The notes under the pieces were generated by a model that was not told the origin of the DNA, did not search any database, and saw only the letters and a program-made list of their open reading frames with translations. Shown in pieces: positions 1-6,786 of a stretch of DNA of 11,906 nt (position 1 is its first letter; the number at the start of each line of letters is the position of its first letter). Made by a program: the position numbers and the translations under genes. Source of the stretch: an uncultured Acidobacteriota bacterium (lineage in GTDB: Bacteria > Acidobacteriota > Vicinamibacteria > Vicinamibacterales > UBA8438); the NCBI GenBank assembly GCA_937888665.1, contig CALBET010001033.1, positions 1 to 11,906 of the forward strand, in the 5' to 3' direction.

Positions 1-400
1 GCCGGCGTTCGCGCCCTGTCGCGAGGGGAATCGGCACCACCATGTCCGGCCGCCAGTTCGCCTGCACCTCACCCACTAACGAGGACGACAGCGGCTCGAA
101 CAGCGCCGTCACACCTCGAAACTTCGCCTCGATGATCGAGCGGCGCGCTGTACCAGCGAAGCGAAAGCTGGTGCGGAGCGCGTCTAGCCCCTCGGGCTGC
201 TCGTCTTCGGCACAGCGGTCGCAGAGCGCACCCAGCTCGCTGACCGATGACGGTGCCCAGCAGCGAACGCAGCGCACACCATCGGCGCGGGGCAGTTCGT
301 CGAGACACTGGGGATGGATCGATGCTCCAAAGCGACCACAGACCAGGCAGCGTTCCGGCAACACGAGGTCGACCATTACCTTGAGCTTCGAGCGCAACAT
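1..400 (-). CDS. comF: ComF family protein (phosphoribosyltransferase-like), 5' part, cut by the left edge
   Basis: Reading the minus strand from ATG at 400 gives 133 codons with no stop before the edge, so the C-terminal half is missing. The N-terminus carries the paired zinc knuckles of ComF proteins: CLVC at residues 18-21, C32, CVRC at 44-47 and CDRC at 60-63. These are followed by a short SIIEAKFRGV segment (like the family's 'lK.rG') and by VVPIPLATGRERR at 121-133, the start of the phosphoribosyltransferase-like core, normally continued by RGFNQ just outside the window. Family members act in DNA uptake in competent bacteria, but many are of unknown role; the exact function here is not shown. 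AGGAAG lies about 8 nt before the ATG; an in-frame ATG at residue 9 is an alternative start. It is divergent from the MFS gene with only 25 bp between start codons. Confidence 0.85.
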   Translation of the reverse strand, partial: MLRSKLKVMVDLVLPERCLVCGRFGASIHPQCLDELPRADGVRCVRCWAPSSVSELGALCDRCAEDEQPEGLDALRTSFRFAGTARRSIIEAKFRGVTALFEPLSSSLVGEVQANWRPDMVVPIPLATGRERR

Positions 401-425
401 CCCCACAACTTCCTGGCGGGATACG

Positions 426-1742
426 ATGCCCGCCATGCCAATCGCCGAATCACACGAGGTCCCCGCGCCCGAGACTCCCGGGCTGCCGATCGCCGCCACA
501 ATACCCCTGGCACGCCTCGCCACGCTCGCACACCGCGACTTCCGATGGCTGCTCTTCATGCAGTTCACTTCCACCCTGCGCATGCCCACCCTCTTCATCA
601 CCCAGGCCTGGTACGTGAACGTCAACGCCCCCGAGGGGCAGAGGGTCGTCATGCTCGGCCTGCTCGCCGCCCTCCGAGGGTTCGCGTTCCTCGCCTACGT
701 CCTCTTCGGCGGCACCTTCGCCGACCGCTTCCCCCGGGCCACCGTCCTGGCGATCAGCCACATCGCCGGGCTCGCCAGCGTGCTGCTCGTCGGCGGACTG
801 CTCTTCATCCCGGCGGTCGACGCCGGTGAGGGCATCTGGCTCTGGGTGATGCTGCTGCTGTTCGCCAGCTTCGGCTTGATGACCGCCCAGGATCAGCCGA
901 CACGAACCGCCATGATTCGCGACTCCGTCCCCGAACCACTGCTCTCGCGTGCGATCACCCAGCACCAGATGGTGATGTCACTCGCGCTGCTCGCCGCCGC
1001 CCCACTCGTCGGACTATCGATCGAGCGGTTCGGCTTCGCGCTGACCTACTTGCTCGCCGGCTTCGGACATGCCGCCGTGCTGTTCGCGATTACACGCATA
1101 TCGAAGACCAGCGCATCTGACCCGGACGCCGCCCACGAGTCGGTCCTTCAGAACCTCCGCCAGGGCGTCGCCGCACTGCGAGAAGACCCAGTCGTGCGCT
1201 GGACCGTCTTCTCCAACTGGGCGCTCACCGCGCTTGGCATGAGCGTCATGGGCATCCTCGTCGCCGCCTGGATCGACGATATCCTGGAACTCGATGCCTC
1301 TGGCTGGGGCGTCATGATGATCTTCTGGGGCGTCGGCGGCCTCATTGCATCAAGCTGGCTGAGCTGGCGTGCCGATCTCCGGCATACCGGCCTCTGGTTC
1401 CTCGGCGCGGCGGCATTGATGGGGCTCGGCGTGCTCGGATTCGGCCTCAGCCGAATCGTGATCCTCGCCTTCCTCTTCAACGGCCTCGTCGGCTTCTCCT
1501 ACCAATTCGTACTCACGCTCGGCGTCACCATCGTTCAGCGCCAGGTCCCCAATCGCCTGCTCGGACGCGTCATGGGCCTGCTACTGCTCGCCGGCGGCCT
1601 CATGCAGATCGCCGGCCTGATGGTCGGCGCTATCGCCCAGGCGATCGGCCTCGAACTCGTCTACCCCGCCGCCGGCATCTTGATGCTCGTCTACGTCGCC
1701 TTACTGTTCCTACGGCAACGTCCGCTGCGACAGCTCGACTGA
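426..1742 (+). CDS. MFS transporter, EntS/MFS_3-like, 12 transmembrane segments
   Basis: This is a 438-residue inner-membrane secondary transporter. About twelve hydrophobic helices can be counted, the first starting near residue 41 (after AHRDFRW). Between helices 2 and 3 lies the MFS motif A loop GGTFADRFPR (residues 95-104), the most diagnostic feature. A central cytoplasmic loop holds an LRQGVAALREDPVVRW segment typical of the EntS/MFS_3 group of drug and siderophore exporters. The substrate cannot be told from sequence. The same frame is open back to 42, but those extra 128 residues are low-complexity Ser/Arg sequence that overlaps the comF gene on the other strand, so I start at ATG 426 (ATG 435 is the alternative). 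A weak GGCGGG lies 5 nt upstream. The 25-bp gap to comF leaves little room for two separate promoters, so promoters probably extend into the opposite gene or transcripts are nearly leaderless. Confidence 0.85.
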   Translation: MPAMPIAESHEVPAPETPGLPIAATIPLARLATLAHRDFRWLLFMQFTSTLRMPTLFITQAWYVNVNAPEGQRVVMLGLLAALRGFAFLAYVLFGGTFADRFPRATVLAISHIAGLASVLLVGGLLFIPAVDAGEGIWLWVMLLLFASFGLMTAQDQPTRTAMIRDSVPEPLLSRAITQHQMVMSLALLAAAPLVGLSIERFGFALTYLLAGFGHAAVLFAITRISKTSASDPDAAHESVLQNLRQGVAALREDPVVRWTVFSNWALTALGMSVMGILVAAWIDDILELDASGWGVMMIFWGVGGLIASSWLSWRADLRHTGLWFLGAAALMGLGVLGFGLSRIVILAFLFNGLVGFSYQFVLTLGVTIVQRQVPNRLLGRVMGLLLLAGGLMQIAGLMVGAIAQAIGLELVYPAAGILMLVYVALLFLRQRPLRQLD

Positions 1743-1775
1743 GTCGCGACACGACGACCGCACGGCACCGATACT

Positions 1776-1781
1776 TATACT
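1776..1781 (+). promoter_or_regulatory. Candidate -10 box of the moaD-moaE fusion gene
   Basis: TATACT (5 of 6 matches to TATAAT) lies in the only AT-rich patch of the 74-bp gap between the MFS stop and the GTG start at 1817. It would give a leader of about 29 nt. No clear -35 hexamer is visible at 16-18 bp upstream, so this is a weak call. Confidence 0.4.
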
Positions 1782-1804
1782 GAACCGAACGACGAACGCA
1801 GCGT

Positions 1805-1810
1805 GAGGAG
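1805..1810 (+). promoter_or_regulatory. Ribosome binding site fixing the GTG start of the MoaD-MoaE gene
   Basis: GAGGAG is followed by a 6-nt spacer and GTG at 1817. It is the strongest Shine-Dalgarno match in the gap and decides the non-ATG start, which also yields the expected MoaD N-terminus (VTVHLFAGLRD). Confidence 0.75.
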
Positions 1811-1816
1811 CCCCGC

Positions 1817-2509
1817 GTGCAGGTCACCGTCCATCTCTTCGCCGGGCTGCGCGACATCGTCGGCGGCGACATCACCGAGCAGTTCGACGAAGATTCCATC
1901 ACCGTCTCTACCCTCCGAGAGCGCCTCGCCGAATCCCACGAAAAACTGAAGCCCTACCTCACCGGCGTCGCGATCGCCGTCAACGAGGACTACATCCTGA
2001 ACGATGACGCCGAACTCAAAGACGGCGATACCGTCGCCCTGATCCCACCGATCGCGGGGGGTGCCGTGCAGCCATTCCTGGTCACCGAACTGCCACTGGA
2101 CACGATGGCACTGCGTGAGCTGGTGATGACTCCGGCGAGCGGCGCAGCGGTGCTATTCGAAGGTGCCGTCCGCGACCACCACGAGGGGCACGAGGTGTTG
2201 CGACTGGAGTACGAGGCCTACACGCCGATGGCCGAGCGCCAGCTCCGCCTGGTCGCGGAGGAGGTACTGGCCGACTTCGCGGACCGCGAGGTGCACCAGA
2301 TCGCGATCCACCACCGCACCGGCACGCTCGAGATCGGCGAGGTCTCGCTGCTGGTAGCGGTCTCCGCGGCGCATCGCAAGGACGCGTTCGACGCGGCGCT
2401 TCGCGCCGTCGACCGCGTCAAGGAGACGGTGCCCGTCTGGAAGAAAGAGCACGGTCCGAACGGTGCGACCTGGCAAGAAGGCGTCCAGCCGAAGCCGGTC
2501 GGCTCTTAG
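1817..2509 (+). CDS. moaX: MoaD-MoaE fusion, both subunits of molybdopterin synthase
   Basis: One 230-residue chain carries both subunits of the enzyme that adds two sulfurs to cyclic pyranopterin monophosphate in molybdenum-cofactor synthesis. Residues 1-82 are a ubiquitin-fold MoaD ending in IPPIAGG; G81-G82 is the sulfur-carrying tail, normally a free C-terminus. Residues about 84-225 are MoaE: GAVRDHHEG at 116-124, LEYEAYTPMAE at 130-140, the HHRTG loop at 165-169, and two lysines 7 apart (K202 and K209 in the KETVPVWK region) matching the E. coli MoaE active-site pair K119/K126. Because MoaD must be activated on its C-terminal glycine by an E1-like enzyme (MoeB type), the chain probably has to be cut after G82, as reported for mycobacterial MoaX; the cleavage here is inference. 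The start is GTG behind a strong GAGGAG. No other moa gene is in the window. It converges on the loader gene with a 27-bp gap and no clear terminator. Confidence 0.92.
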   Translation: MQVTVHLFAGLRDIVGGDITEQFDEDSITVSTLRERLAESHEKLKPYLTGVAIAVNEDYILNDDAELKDGDTVALIPPIAGGAVQPFLVTELPLDTMALRELVMTPASGAAVLFEGAVRDHHEGHEVLRLEYEAYTPMAERQLRLVAEEVLADFADREVHQIAIHHRTGTLEIGEVSLLVAVSAAHRKDAFDAALRAVDRVKETVPVWKKEHGPNGATWQEGVQPKPVGS

Positions 2510-2536
2510 ACCTCGAGCAGCTCGAACCTCAGCCCG

Positions 2537-3892
2537 CTAGGTGCCGCCGGTCCGGTAGTCCGGCGCGGTGAGCTGGTAGACCGTCGAGGTCTGTAGGTCC
2601 GCCAGTCGTGAGGCGATCCTCGGCTCCATGTCTTTCAGCTCGCGGTTCGTCGTCACGATCGTTGGCGTCCGCTGCAGGTGGCGATGATTGAGGAGCTGGT
2701 AGAGCTTCTCTTCCGCCCAGGCGCTTGTCTGTTGTGCCCCGAGGTCATCTAGCACCAGCAGCGGCGCGTCGAGTAGCCGTCGGAAACGGCGGTCGAAGCG
2801 CTCGGGGGACCCGGGCGCGAAGGTGGCACGCAATTCATCGAGTAGGTCTGGGACATTGGCGAAGGCGACCTTGTCTCCTTGCTCCAGTCGGTAGCCCGCG
2901 ATGGCCGCGGCCAGGTGCGTCTTGCCGCAGCCGTTGGAGCCGAGGAAGACGAGCCAGCCGTCTGGCTGATCCGCCCAGTGGCGCGCGAGGCGGAACGCGC
3001 CCTCGAGGTTGCGACGGGACTCTCCCCGCAGCCCTCGGCCAGTGGGATCGAAACTCTCGAAGCGGAAGCGTTCCAGCTCCGCCTCGCCCATCGCTCCGAT
3101 AGTGAAGAAGCGCGGAGTGGCATCCGAGCCAAGCTCCACGAGTTGGGCGATAGCAGGATCGGTCAGTCGGCTGGCGAGCCGCGGATCGATGTCAGCGAGA
3201 GTGCGGACGCCGGTGAAGACAGTGGGCAGCATCGAATTGAAGCGGTGGGTGACGACCTGAATAAACTTCTCGCGTGCCCACGCGGTCTCCGAGTAGCCAT
3301 CCAGATCGTCGAGCACGAGCACGGGTGCGTCGCGGAGCTGGGCGAGGAGACGTTCGTAACCGACCTCGGCATCTTCGTCGTAGCTGGCGCGAAGTTCGTC
3401 GAGCAGGTCGGCGACAGAGAGGAAGAGCGCCGGCTCACCGCGGTCGATCAGTCGATTCGCGATTGCAGCAGCGAGGTGGGTCTTGCCGACGCCGTGCCGG
3501 CCGGTGAGGACGAGCCAGCCCTCGGGATGTTCGGCGAAGCGCTCGACCACTTCGACGGCCTCTCGGTAGCGGGATTGATCGGCTGGCTCAGTGGAGCGAC
3601 CACCATCGATCAGGGTGTCGAAGGACATTCGCTGCAGTGGGCCCAGGCGCGAGTAGCGAAGCAACCGCTCACGGCGCGTTTCGCCGTCCTCGTGCAGCGC
3701 GCAGGCACAAGGCACCGGCTGACCGAACTGCGGATCATCGGGATCTGATGTGACGCGCACAAAGCGCGCACCGCCGCAGATGTCGCAGGTGCCGTCGTCG
3801 ACGGAGCTCGGAACGCTGTCTGTGTCGCTATTCGCGACGGTAGACATGGCCGTACGGGTCGGCGGTCCGAGCATCTCCCCGAGCTGCTTCAT
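2537..3892 (-). CDS. DnaC/DnaI-type helicase loader with two tandem AAA+ modules
   Basis: The 451-residue protein begins with a short tail and a zinc-type cluster (C36-x2-C39, C62-x-C64), then two full DnaC/IstB AAA+ modules. Module 1 has Walker A GRHGVGKT (131-138), Walker B VLVLDDLD (191-198) and RLASRL near 238-243. Module 2 has Walker A GSNGCGKT (318-325), Walker B LLVLDDLG (378-385), sensor-1 TTNR (414-417) and RIASRL near 425-430. Both share GWLV before Walker A, HLAAAIA after it and DLLDELRA downstream, so they arose by internal duplication. Module 1 reads TGVR where module 2 has the sensor-1 TTNR. The usual loader has one module and about 250-330 residues. Its role, inferred from dnaB and dnaD just upstream, is loading DnaB onto DNA. 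I chose ATG 3892 for its AAGGA site; it overlaps dnaD by 65 nt. ATG 3847 (20-nt overlap) is possible; the frame is open to 4021. Confidence 0.88.
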   Translation of the reverse strand: MKQLGEMLGPPTRTAMSTVANSDTDSVPSSVDDGTCDICGGARFVRVTSDPDDPQFGQPVPCACALHEDGETRRERLLRYSRLGPLQRMSFDTLIDGGRSTEPADQSRYREAVEVVERFAEHPEGWLVLTGRHGVGKTHLAAAIANRLIDRGEPALFLSVADLLDELRASYDEDAEVGYERLLAQLRDAPVLVLDDLDGYSETAWAREKFIQVVTHRFNSMLPTVFTGVRTLADIDPRLASRLTDPAIAQLVELGSDATPRFFTIGAMGEAELERFRFESFDPTGRGLRGESRRNLEGAFRLARHWADQPDGWLVFLGSNGCGKTHLAAAIAGYRLEQGDKVAFANVPDLLDELRATFAPGSPERFDRRFRRLLDAPLLVLDDLGAQQTSAWAEEKLYQLLNHRHLQRTPTIVTTNRELKDMEPRIASRLADLQTSTVYQLTAPDYRTGGT

Positions 3893-4544
3893 CTTCGCGT
3901 CCTTCCGCTTCCCAGCGTCGGAGAATGGCCTCCGCATAGCGCCAGGAGCGCGCATTATTCGTTGCCGCCAGTTGCAATGCTTCAACCACCCAGTCGCCCG
4001 GGTAGTGTGCCTCCGCCTCACTGAGCGCCGAGGCGACGGCAGGCGTCAGCGTTCCGATCTCTTGTTCGTATACGCGTGCCGGCTGGCTGCGCTCGGCAGT
4101 GGTCATGGGTGCGGCGCGGCGCCCGTCGCTCAGCGGCAGCACGCCGCTCTGGACGCGCTCACGCTGGCGTCGACCGCCCTCGTTGCTCACGAAGTAAAGC
4201 GTGTCGCCGTCGTCCAGCGGGCAGTCGAGTAGCGCCCCCAGGGCGACGGACGCGGCGAGCGAGGGCTGCAACGCCTCGGGTCCCCCGCAGCGCTCGAGGC
4301 CACGCATCAGGGCAGTCTCGCGCGCAAGTTCAGTCGCGCGGACGGCGCGGAGTTGGCCGCGCTGGCGGCCGATGGCGTACAGCGCATAGAGCGTGACGCG
4401 CAGTTCCGCCTCACCCTGGATCAGCGGCAACAGTTCGCTGAACAGTTCGGCCGGTAGCGTGATCGCCTGCGTACCGGTGCGGAAGCCCTCGAAGGGTGAG
4501 GCGTGCTCGCCAGCGGAGTGAAGAGTGGGGTGAGGCGTGGTCAT
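3828..4544 (-). CDS. dnaD: DnaD-domain primosome protein
   Basis: A 238-residue protein whose C-terminal part (about 159-216) matches the DnaD/DnaB_2 domain of the Firmicutes-type primosome: YEQEIGTLTP at 159-168, YPGDWVVEAL at 181-190, and NNARSWRYAEAILRRWEAEG at 196-215, with the characteristic W-R-Y...IL..W pattern. The N-terminal half (TQAITLPAELFSELLPLIQ, then LRVTLYALYAIGRQRG) resembles the winged-helix half of these proteins but is less clear. DnaD proteins bind DNA and help bring the helicase-loader complex to origins and stalled forks. The ATG shares one base with the dnaB stop (TGATG), so translation is probably coupled, and the loader starts inside its 3' end. The tight dnaB-dnaD-loader grouping supports the assignment. 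I see no obvious own Shine-Dalgarno site, which fits coupling. Confidence 0.85.
   Translation of the reverse strand: MTTPHPTLHSAGEHASPFEGFRTGTQAITLPAELFSELLPLIQGEAELRVTLYALYAIGRQRGQLRAVRATELARETALMRGLERCGGPEALQPSLAASVALGALLDCPLDDGDTLYFVSNEGGRRQRERVQSGVLPLSDGRRAAPMTTAERSQPARVYEQEIGTLTPAVASALSEAEAHYPGDWVVEALQLAATNNARSWRYAEAILRRWEAEGREDEAARGDARTADPYGHVYRRE
3900..3906 (-). promoter_or_regulatory. Ribosome binding site supporting the loader start at 3892
   Basis: On the minus strand GGAAGGA lies 7 nt before the ATG at 3892, inside the end of dnaD. The later ATG at 3847 has no comparable site, so this decides the start in favour of the longer overlap. Confidence 0.55.
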
Positions 4545-5992
4545 CAGTTGAGCATCGATGGATCGCCGAACTCGTCGAAGTCGCTGTAGGACTCGGAGCG
4601 GAGCAACAGGTCCTGGAAGCTGGCGGTCTCAGGGACCCAGCGGATGCTGATCGTGCGCGTGGGACCGTTTCGGTTCTTGGCGACGATGATCTGCGCGAGG
4701 CCGGTGGGGTGCTGTGCGCCGGACGCACCGGGGTTCTGGTCCTGCCAGTCCTCGGCCTGGAGATAGATGTCTTCGCGGTAGATGAACATGACAACGTCCG
4801 CGTCCTGCTCGATGGAGCCGGACTCGCGAAGGTCGGAGAGCATCGGGATGTGTGGGTTGCGGGTCTCGACGGCACGCGAGAGCTGGGCGGCCGCGAGGAC
4901 AGGAACGTTCAGCTCGCGAGACAGTTCCTTGAGCGCGCGGGAGATCTGGCTGATCTCGTTGGCACGGGTATCGATCCGACCGGCGCCATGCAGGAGCTGC
5001 AGGTAGTCCACGATGATCAGGTCCAGGCCGTGGTCCGCCTGGAGGCGGCGACACTTGGCGCGGATCTCCGGCACGGAAAGCATCGCCGAGTCATCGATGA
5101 AGATCGGGGCGCTGGCGAGCTGGCCGTGGGCGTGCATCACGCGGGACTCTTCGTCCTCGCCATGACGGCCGAGGCGGAGGCGGGCCATCTTCACGCCAGA
5201 TTCGGCGGACAGCATGCGCTGGGCGAGCAACTCAGCGCCCATCTCAAGGCTGAACAGCGCGACGGTACCGTGACCGCCGACAGCCGCGTTCCTAGCGAAG
5301 TTCAGCATCAGCGACGTTTTGCCAACTCCGGTACGGGCGGCGAGGATCAGTAGCTCGCCGCGCTTGAAACCGCCGAGCAGTTCATCGAGGTCCATGAAGC
5401 CAGAACGAACCGGAGCGTCACCCTCGGCCTCTTCGGCAGGCACTTCGAGGAACCCGTCGAGCAGCTCGCGAAGGCGCTTGAAGTCGCCGGCGGATTCCGC
5501 GGTGCGGAGACCGAGCAGCAGCGATTCCGCCTCCCCGATCACGCGCGCGCCATCGGGACCCCCGGCGCTGGCAAGCTGAGCAATCTGACCGGCGATCTGC
5601 ATCAGGCGTCGATACATCGCGTCGCGCGCGACGATCCGGGCGTGGGCCTCCACGCCGAGCGCGGTGAAGTACTTACCGGCGATCTCTTGCAAGTAGGGCT
5701 CGCCACCGACGGATTCGAGGTGGCCTTCACGTTCTAGCTCGTGTGCAACGGTGGGGACGGTGAGCGCTTCACCGCGCTCGGAGAGACTCAGGCAGGCCTC
5801 GTAGACCCAGCCGTTCTGCTCTCGAAAGAAGTCTTCGGGTCGGACGATCGGGAGCACGCGTGCGTAGGAGTCATCGTCGAGCAGGAGCGCCGCGATGATC
5901 GCTTCTTCGGCGGCGATGTCGTGCGGGGGTAGCCCCGCCTGTTGAGGACGATCGTCCCGTCGAATCTGCGCAGGACGACTATCCGAGACCAC
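4544..5992 (-). CDS. dnaB: Replicative DNA helicase DnaB
   Basis: A 482-residue hexameric 5'-3' helicase of the replication fork, of normal length and without an intein. The N-terminal domain (about 21-130) begins with LPPHDIAAEEAIIAALLLDD and ends before a linker near 165-195. The RecA-like C-terminal domain has Walker A ARTGVGKTS at 219-227, FSLEM at 247-251, Walker B LIIVDYLQL at 325-333 (D329), the Q370 sensor in AAAQLSR, SDLRESGSIEQDADVV at 386-401, and the arginine-finger segment VAKNRNGPT at 437-445. The start is GTG with GAGGGAG 6 nt upstream (minus strand 6005-5999). It lies 125 bp after rplI, the common rplI-dnaB order in bacteria, and its stop overlaps the dnaD start. The gap to rplI holds a nested inverted repeat, so expression could be uncoupled from rplI there. 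Confidence 0.97.
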   Translation of the reverse strand: MVSDSRPAQIRRDDRPQQAGLPPHDIAAEEAIIAALLLDDDSYARVLPIVRPEDFFREQNGWVYEACLSLSERGEALTVPTVAHELEREGHLESVGGEPYLQEIAGKYFTALGVEAHARIVARDAMYRRLMQIAGQIAQLASAGGPDGARVIGEAESLLLGLRTAESAGDFKRLRELLDGFLEVPAEEAEGDAPVRSGFMDLDELLGGFKRGELLILAARTGVGKTSLMLNFARNAAVGGHGTVALFSLEMGAELLAQRMLSAESGVKMARLRLGRHGEDEESRVMHAHGQLASAPIFIDDSAMLSVPEIRAKCRRLQADHGLDLIIVDYLQLLHGAGRIDTRANEISQISRALKELSRELNVPVLAAAQLSRAVETRNPHIPMLSDLRESGSIEQDADVVMFIYREDIYLQAEDWQDQNPGASGAQHPTGLAQIIVAKNRNGPTRTISIRWVPETASFQDLLLRSESYSDFDEFGDPSMLN

Positions 5993-6031
5993 CGAAGGCT
6001 CCCTCGCTGTGGAGGAAGCCCACCTCTATCC

Positions 6032-6111
6032 TTCACGGATGCAATAGCACGGTGGGGACAGCAAGACGGCCCCGTCTACTGACGAGGCCGACCACTGCAT
6101 TCATCCGTGAA
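6032..6111 (-). ncRNA. Nested stem-loop structure in the rplI-dnaB gap
   Basis: An outer pair of perfect 10-base arms (TTCACGGATG at 6032-6041, CATCCGTGAA at 6102-6111) encloses a strong inner hairpin: arms 6067-6076 and 6081-6090 around a 4-base loop. On the minus strand, the operon sense, all 10 inner pairs form (one is U-G); on the plus strand that pair is a C-A mismatch. A middle helix is also possible (GTGG 6052-6055 with CCAC 6092-6095, plus GCA 6047-6049 with TGC 6096-6098). ATGCA at 6039-6043 could instead pair with TGCAT at 6096-6100, a possible switch. There is no good U-run after either stem, so a simple intrinsic terminator is unlikely. An mRNA processing site, attenuator or protein-binding leader for dnaB would fit; the function is unknown. 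Confidence 0.55.
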
Positions 6112-6117
6112 ATCGAC

Positions 6118-6786
6118 CTATGAAGTCGGAGCTTCCTCCTCGGACTCGGCGGCAGGTGCCTCCGCGTCCGGGGTTGAGTCGCCCGGCTCCGACGCGCCTT
6201 CGGTCTCCAGGTCAACGGCGGATGCCTCCGCCGCGTCTGCGAGAGTGTCTTCAACCTTGGCCACAGGCGGTAGCGCCTGAACCACCACAAGTGGCGGGTT
6301 CAGTAGCAGATCAGCGGCTGCCTCTACGCCTTCCGGCGCCTCGGCATCCACCACAACCACCTGCATGTCCGGCACCACATTACGTGATAGCCGAACCGGC
6401 ACGGTATAAACACCCACGCTCCTGATGACCTCAGGCAGCAGAACGCGACGTCTGTCCAACTCTTCGCCGAGAATCTCCCCAGCCTTCTCGGCGATGTCCG
6501 CACTAGTGACGGAGCCGTACAGACGTCCCTGCTCTCCGACGCGGACAGCAATGATGAGCGGGCTGCTCGCGAACTTGCCGACAAGTTCTTGAGCATGCTC
6601 ATCCTGGACCCGTTGCCGTTCATCCTCGACCTCACGGAGCTGTGCAGCCCGTGCGAGTACTTCAGGCGTTGCCGGAGCGGCTAGGCCGCGCGGCAAGAGA
6701 TAATTTCGGGCATAGCCTGGGCGGACGGTTCGCACCTCGCCCATACTGCCAGAACCCTCAACGGTTTCCAGGAACACTACCTTCAC
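6118..6786 (-). CDS. rplI: 50S ribosomal protein L9 with a long acidic C-terminal extension
   Basis: Large-subunit protein L9, which binds 23S rRNA at the base of the L1 stalk and helps keep the reading frame. The N-terminal domain (1-40) holds the family signature: MKVVFLETVEGSGSMGEV then RPGYARNYLLPRGLA. A charged linking helix spans about 41-75, and the C-terminal domain about 76-148 (GRLYGSVTSADIAE, RSVGVYTVPVRL). L9 is usually about 150 residues; this one has 222. Beyond residue 150 come a Leu/Val-rich stretch (PLVVVQALPPVAKVE) and a tail dominated by Glu, Ala, Pro, Asp and Ser, probably disordered. The start is GTG, with GAGGG about 9 nt upstream. The usual partners rpsF, ssb and rpsR are not upstream; instead a 329-bp non-coding region with an operator-flanked promoter precedes it. 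dnaB, dnaD and the loader follow on the same strand. Confidence 0.95.
   Translation of the reverse strand: MKVVFLETVEGSGSMGEVRTVRPGYARNYLLPRGLAAPATPEVLARAAQLREVEDERQRVQDEHAQELVGKFASSPLIIAVRVGEQGRLYGSVTSADIAEKAGEILGEELDRRRVLLPEVIRSVGVYTVPVRLSRNVVPDMQVVVVDAEAPEGVEAAADLLLNPPLVVVQALPPVAKVEDTLADAAEASAVDLETEGASEPGDSTPDAEAPAAESEEEAPTS

Noticed and set aside
42..425. N-terminal extension of the MFS protein by 128 residues
   Set aside because: The added part is Ser/Arg-rich, unlike any transporter, and lies over the comF gene whose minus-strand frame has clear CxxC and ComF motifs.
2510..2536. Bidirectional terminator between the convergent moa fusion and loader genes
   Set aside because: TCGAGCAGCTCGA leaves a one-base loop and no T-run follows on either strand.
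3893..4021. Longer start of the loader gene at 4021
   Set aside because: It would overlap dnaD by nearly 200 nt with no ribosome binding site and low-complexity Arg-rich sequence; ATG 3892 has a good AAGGA site.
4903..4910. GAACGTTC in dnaB as another LexA-type site
   Set aside because: The half-sites lack the 4-base spacer and it is within coding sequence.
6032..6111. Small mobile element with 10-bp terminal inverted repeats
   Set aside because: No flanking target-site duplication is visible and the inner stem shows strand-specific U-G pairing, which favours an RNA role; a genome-wide repeat search would settle it.
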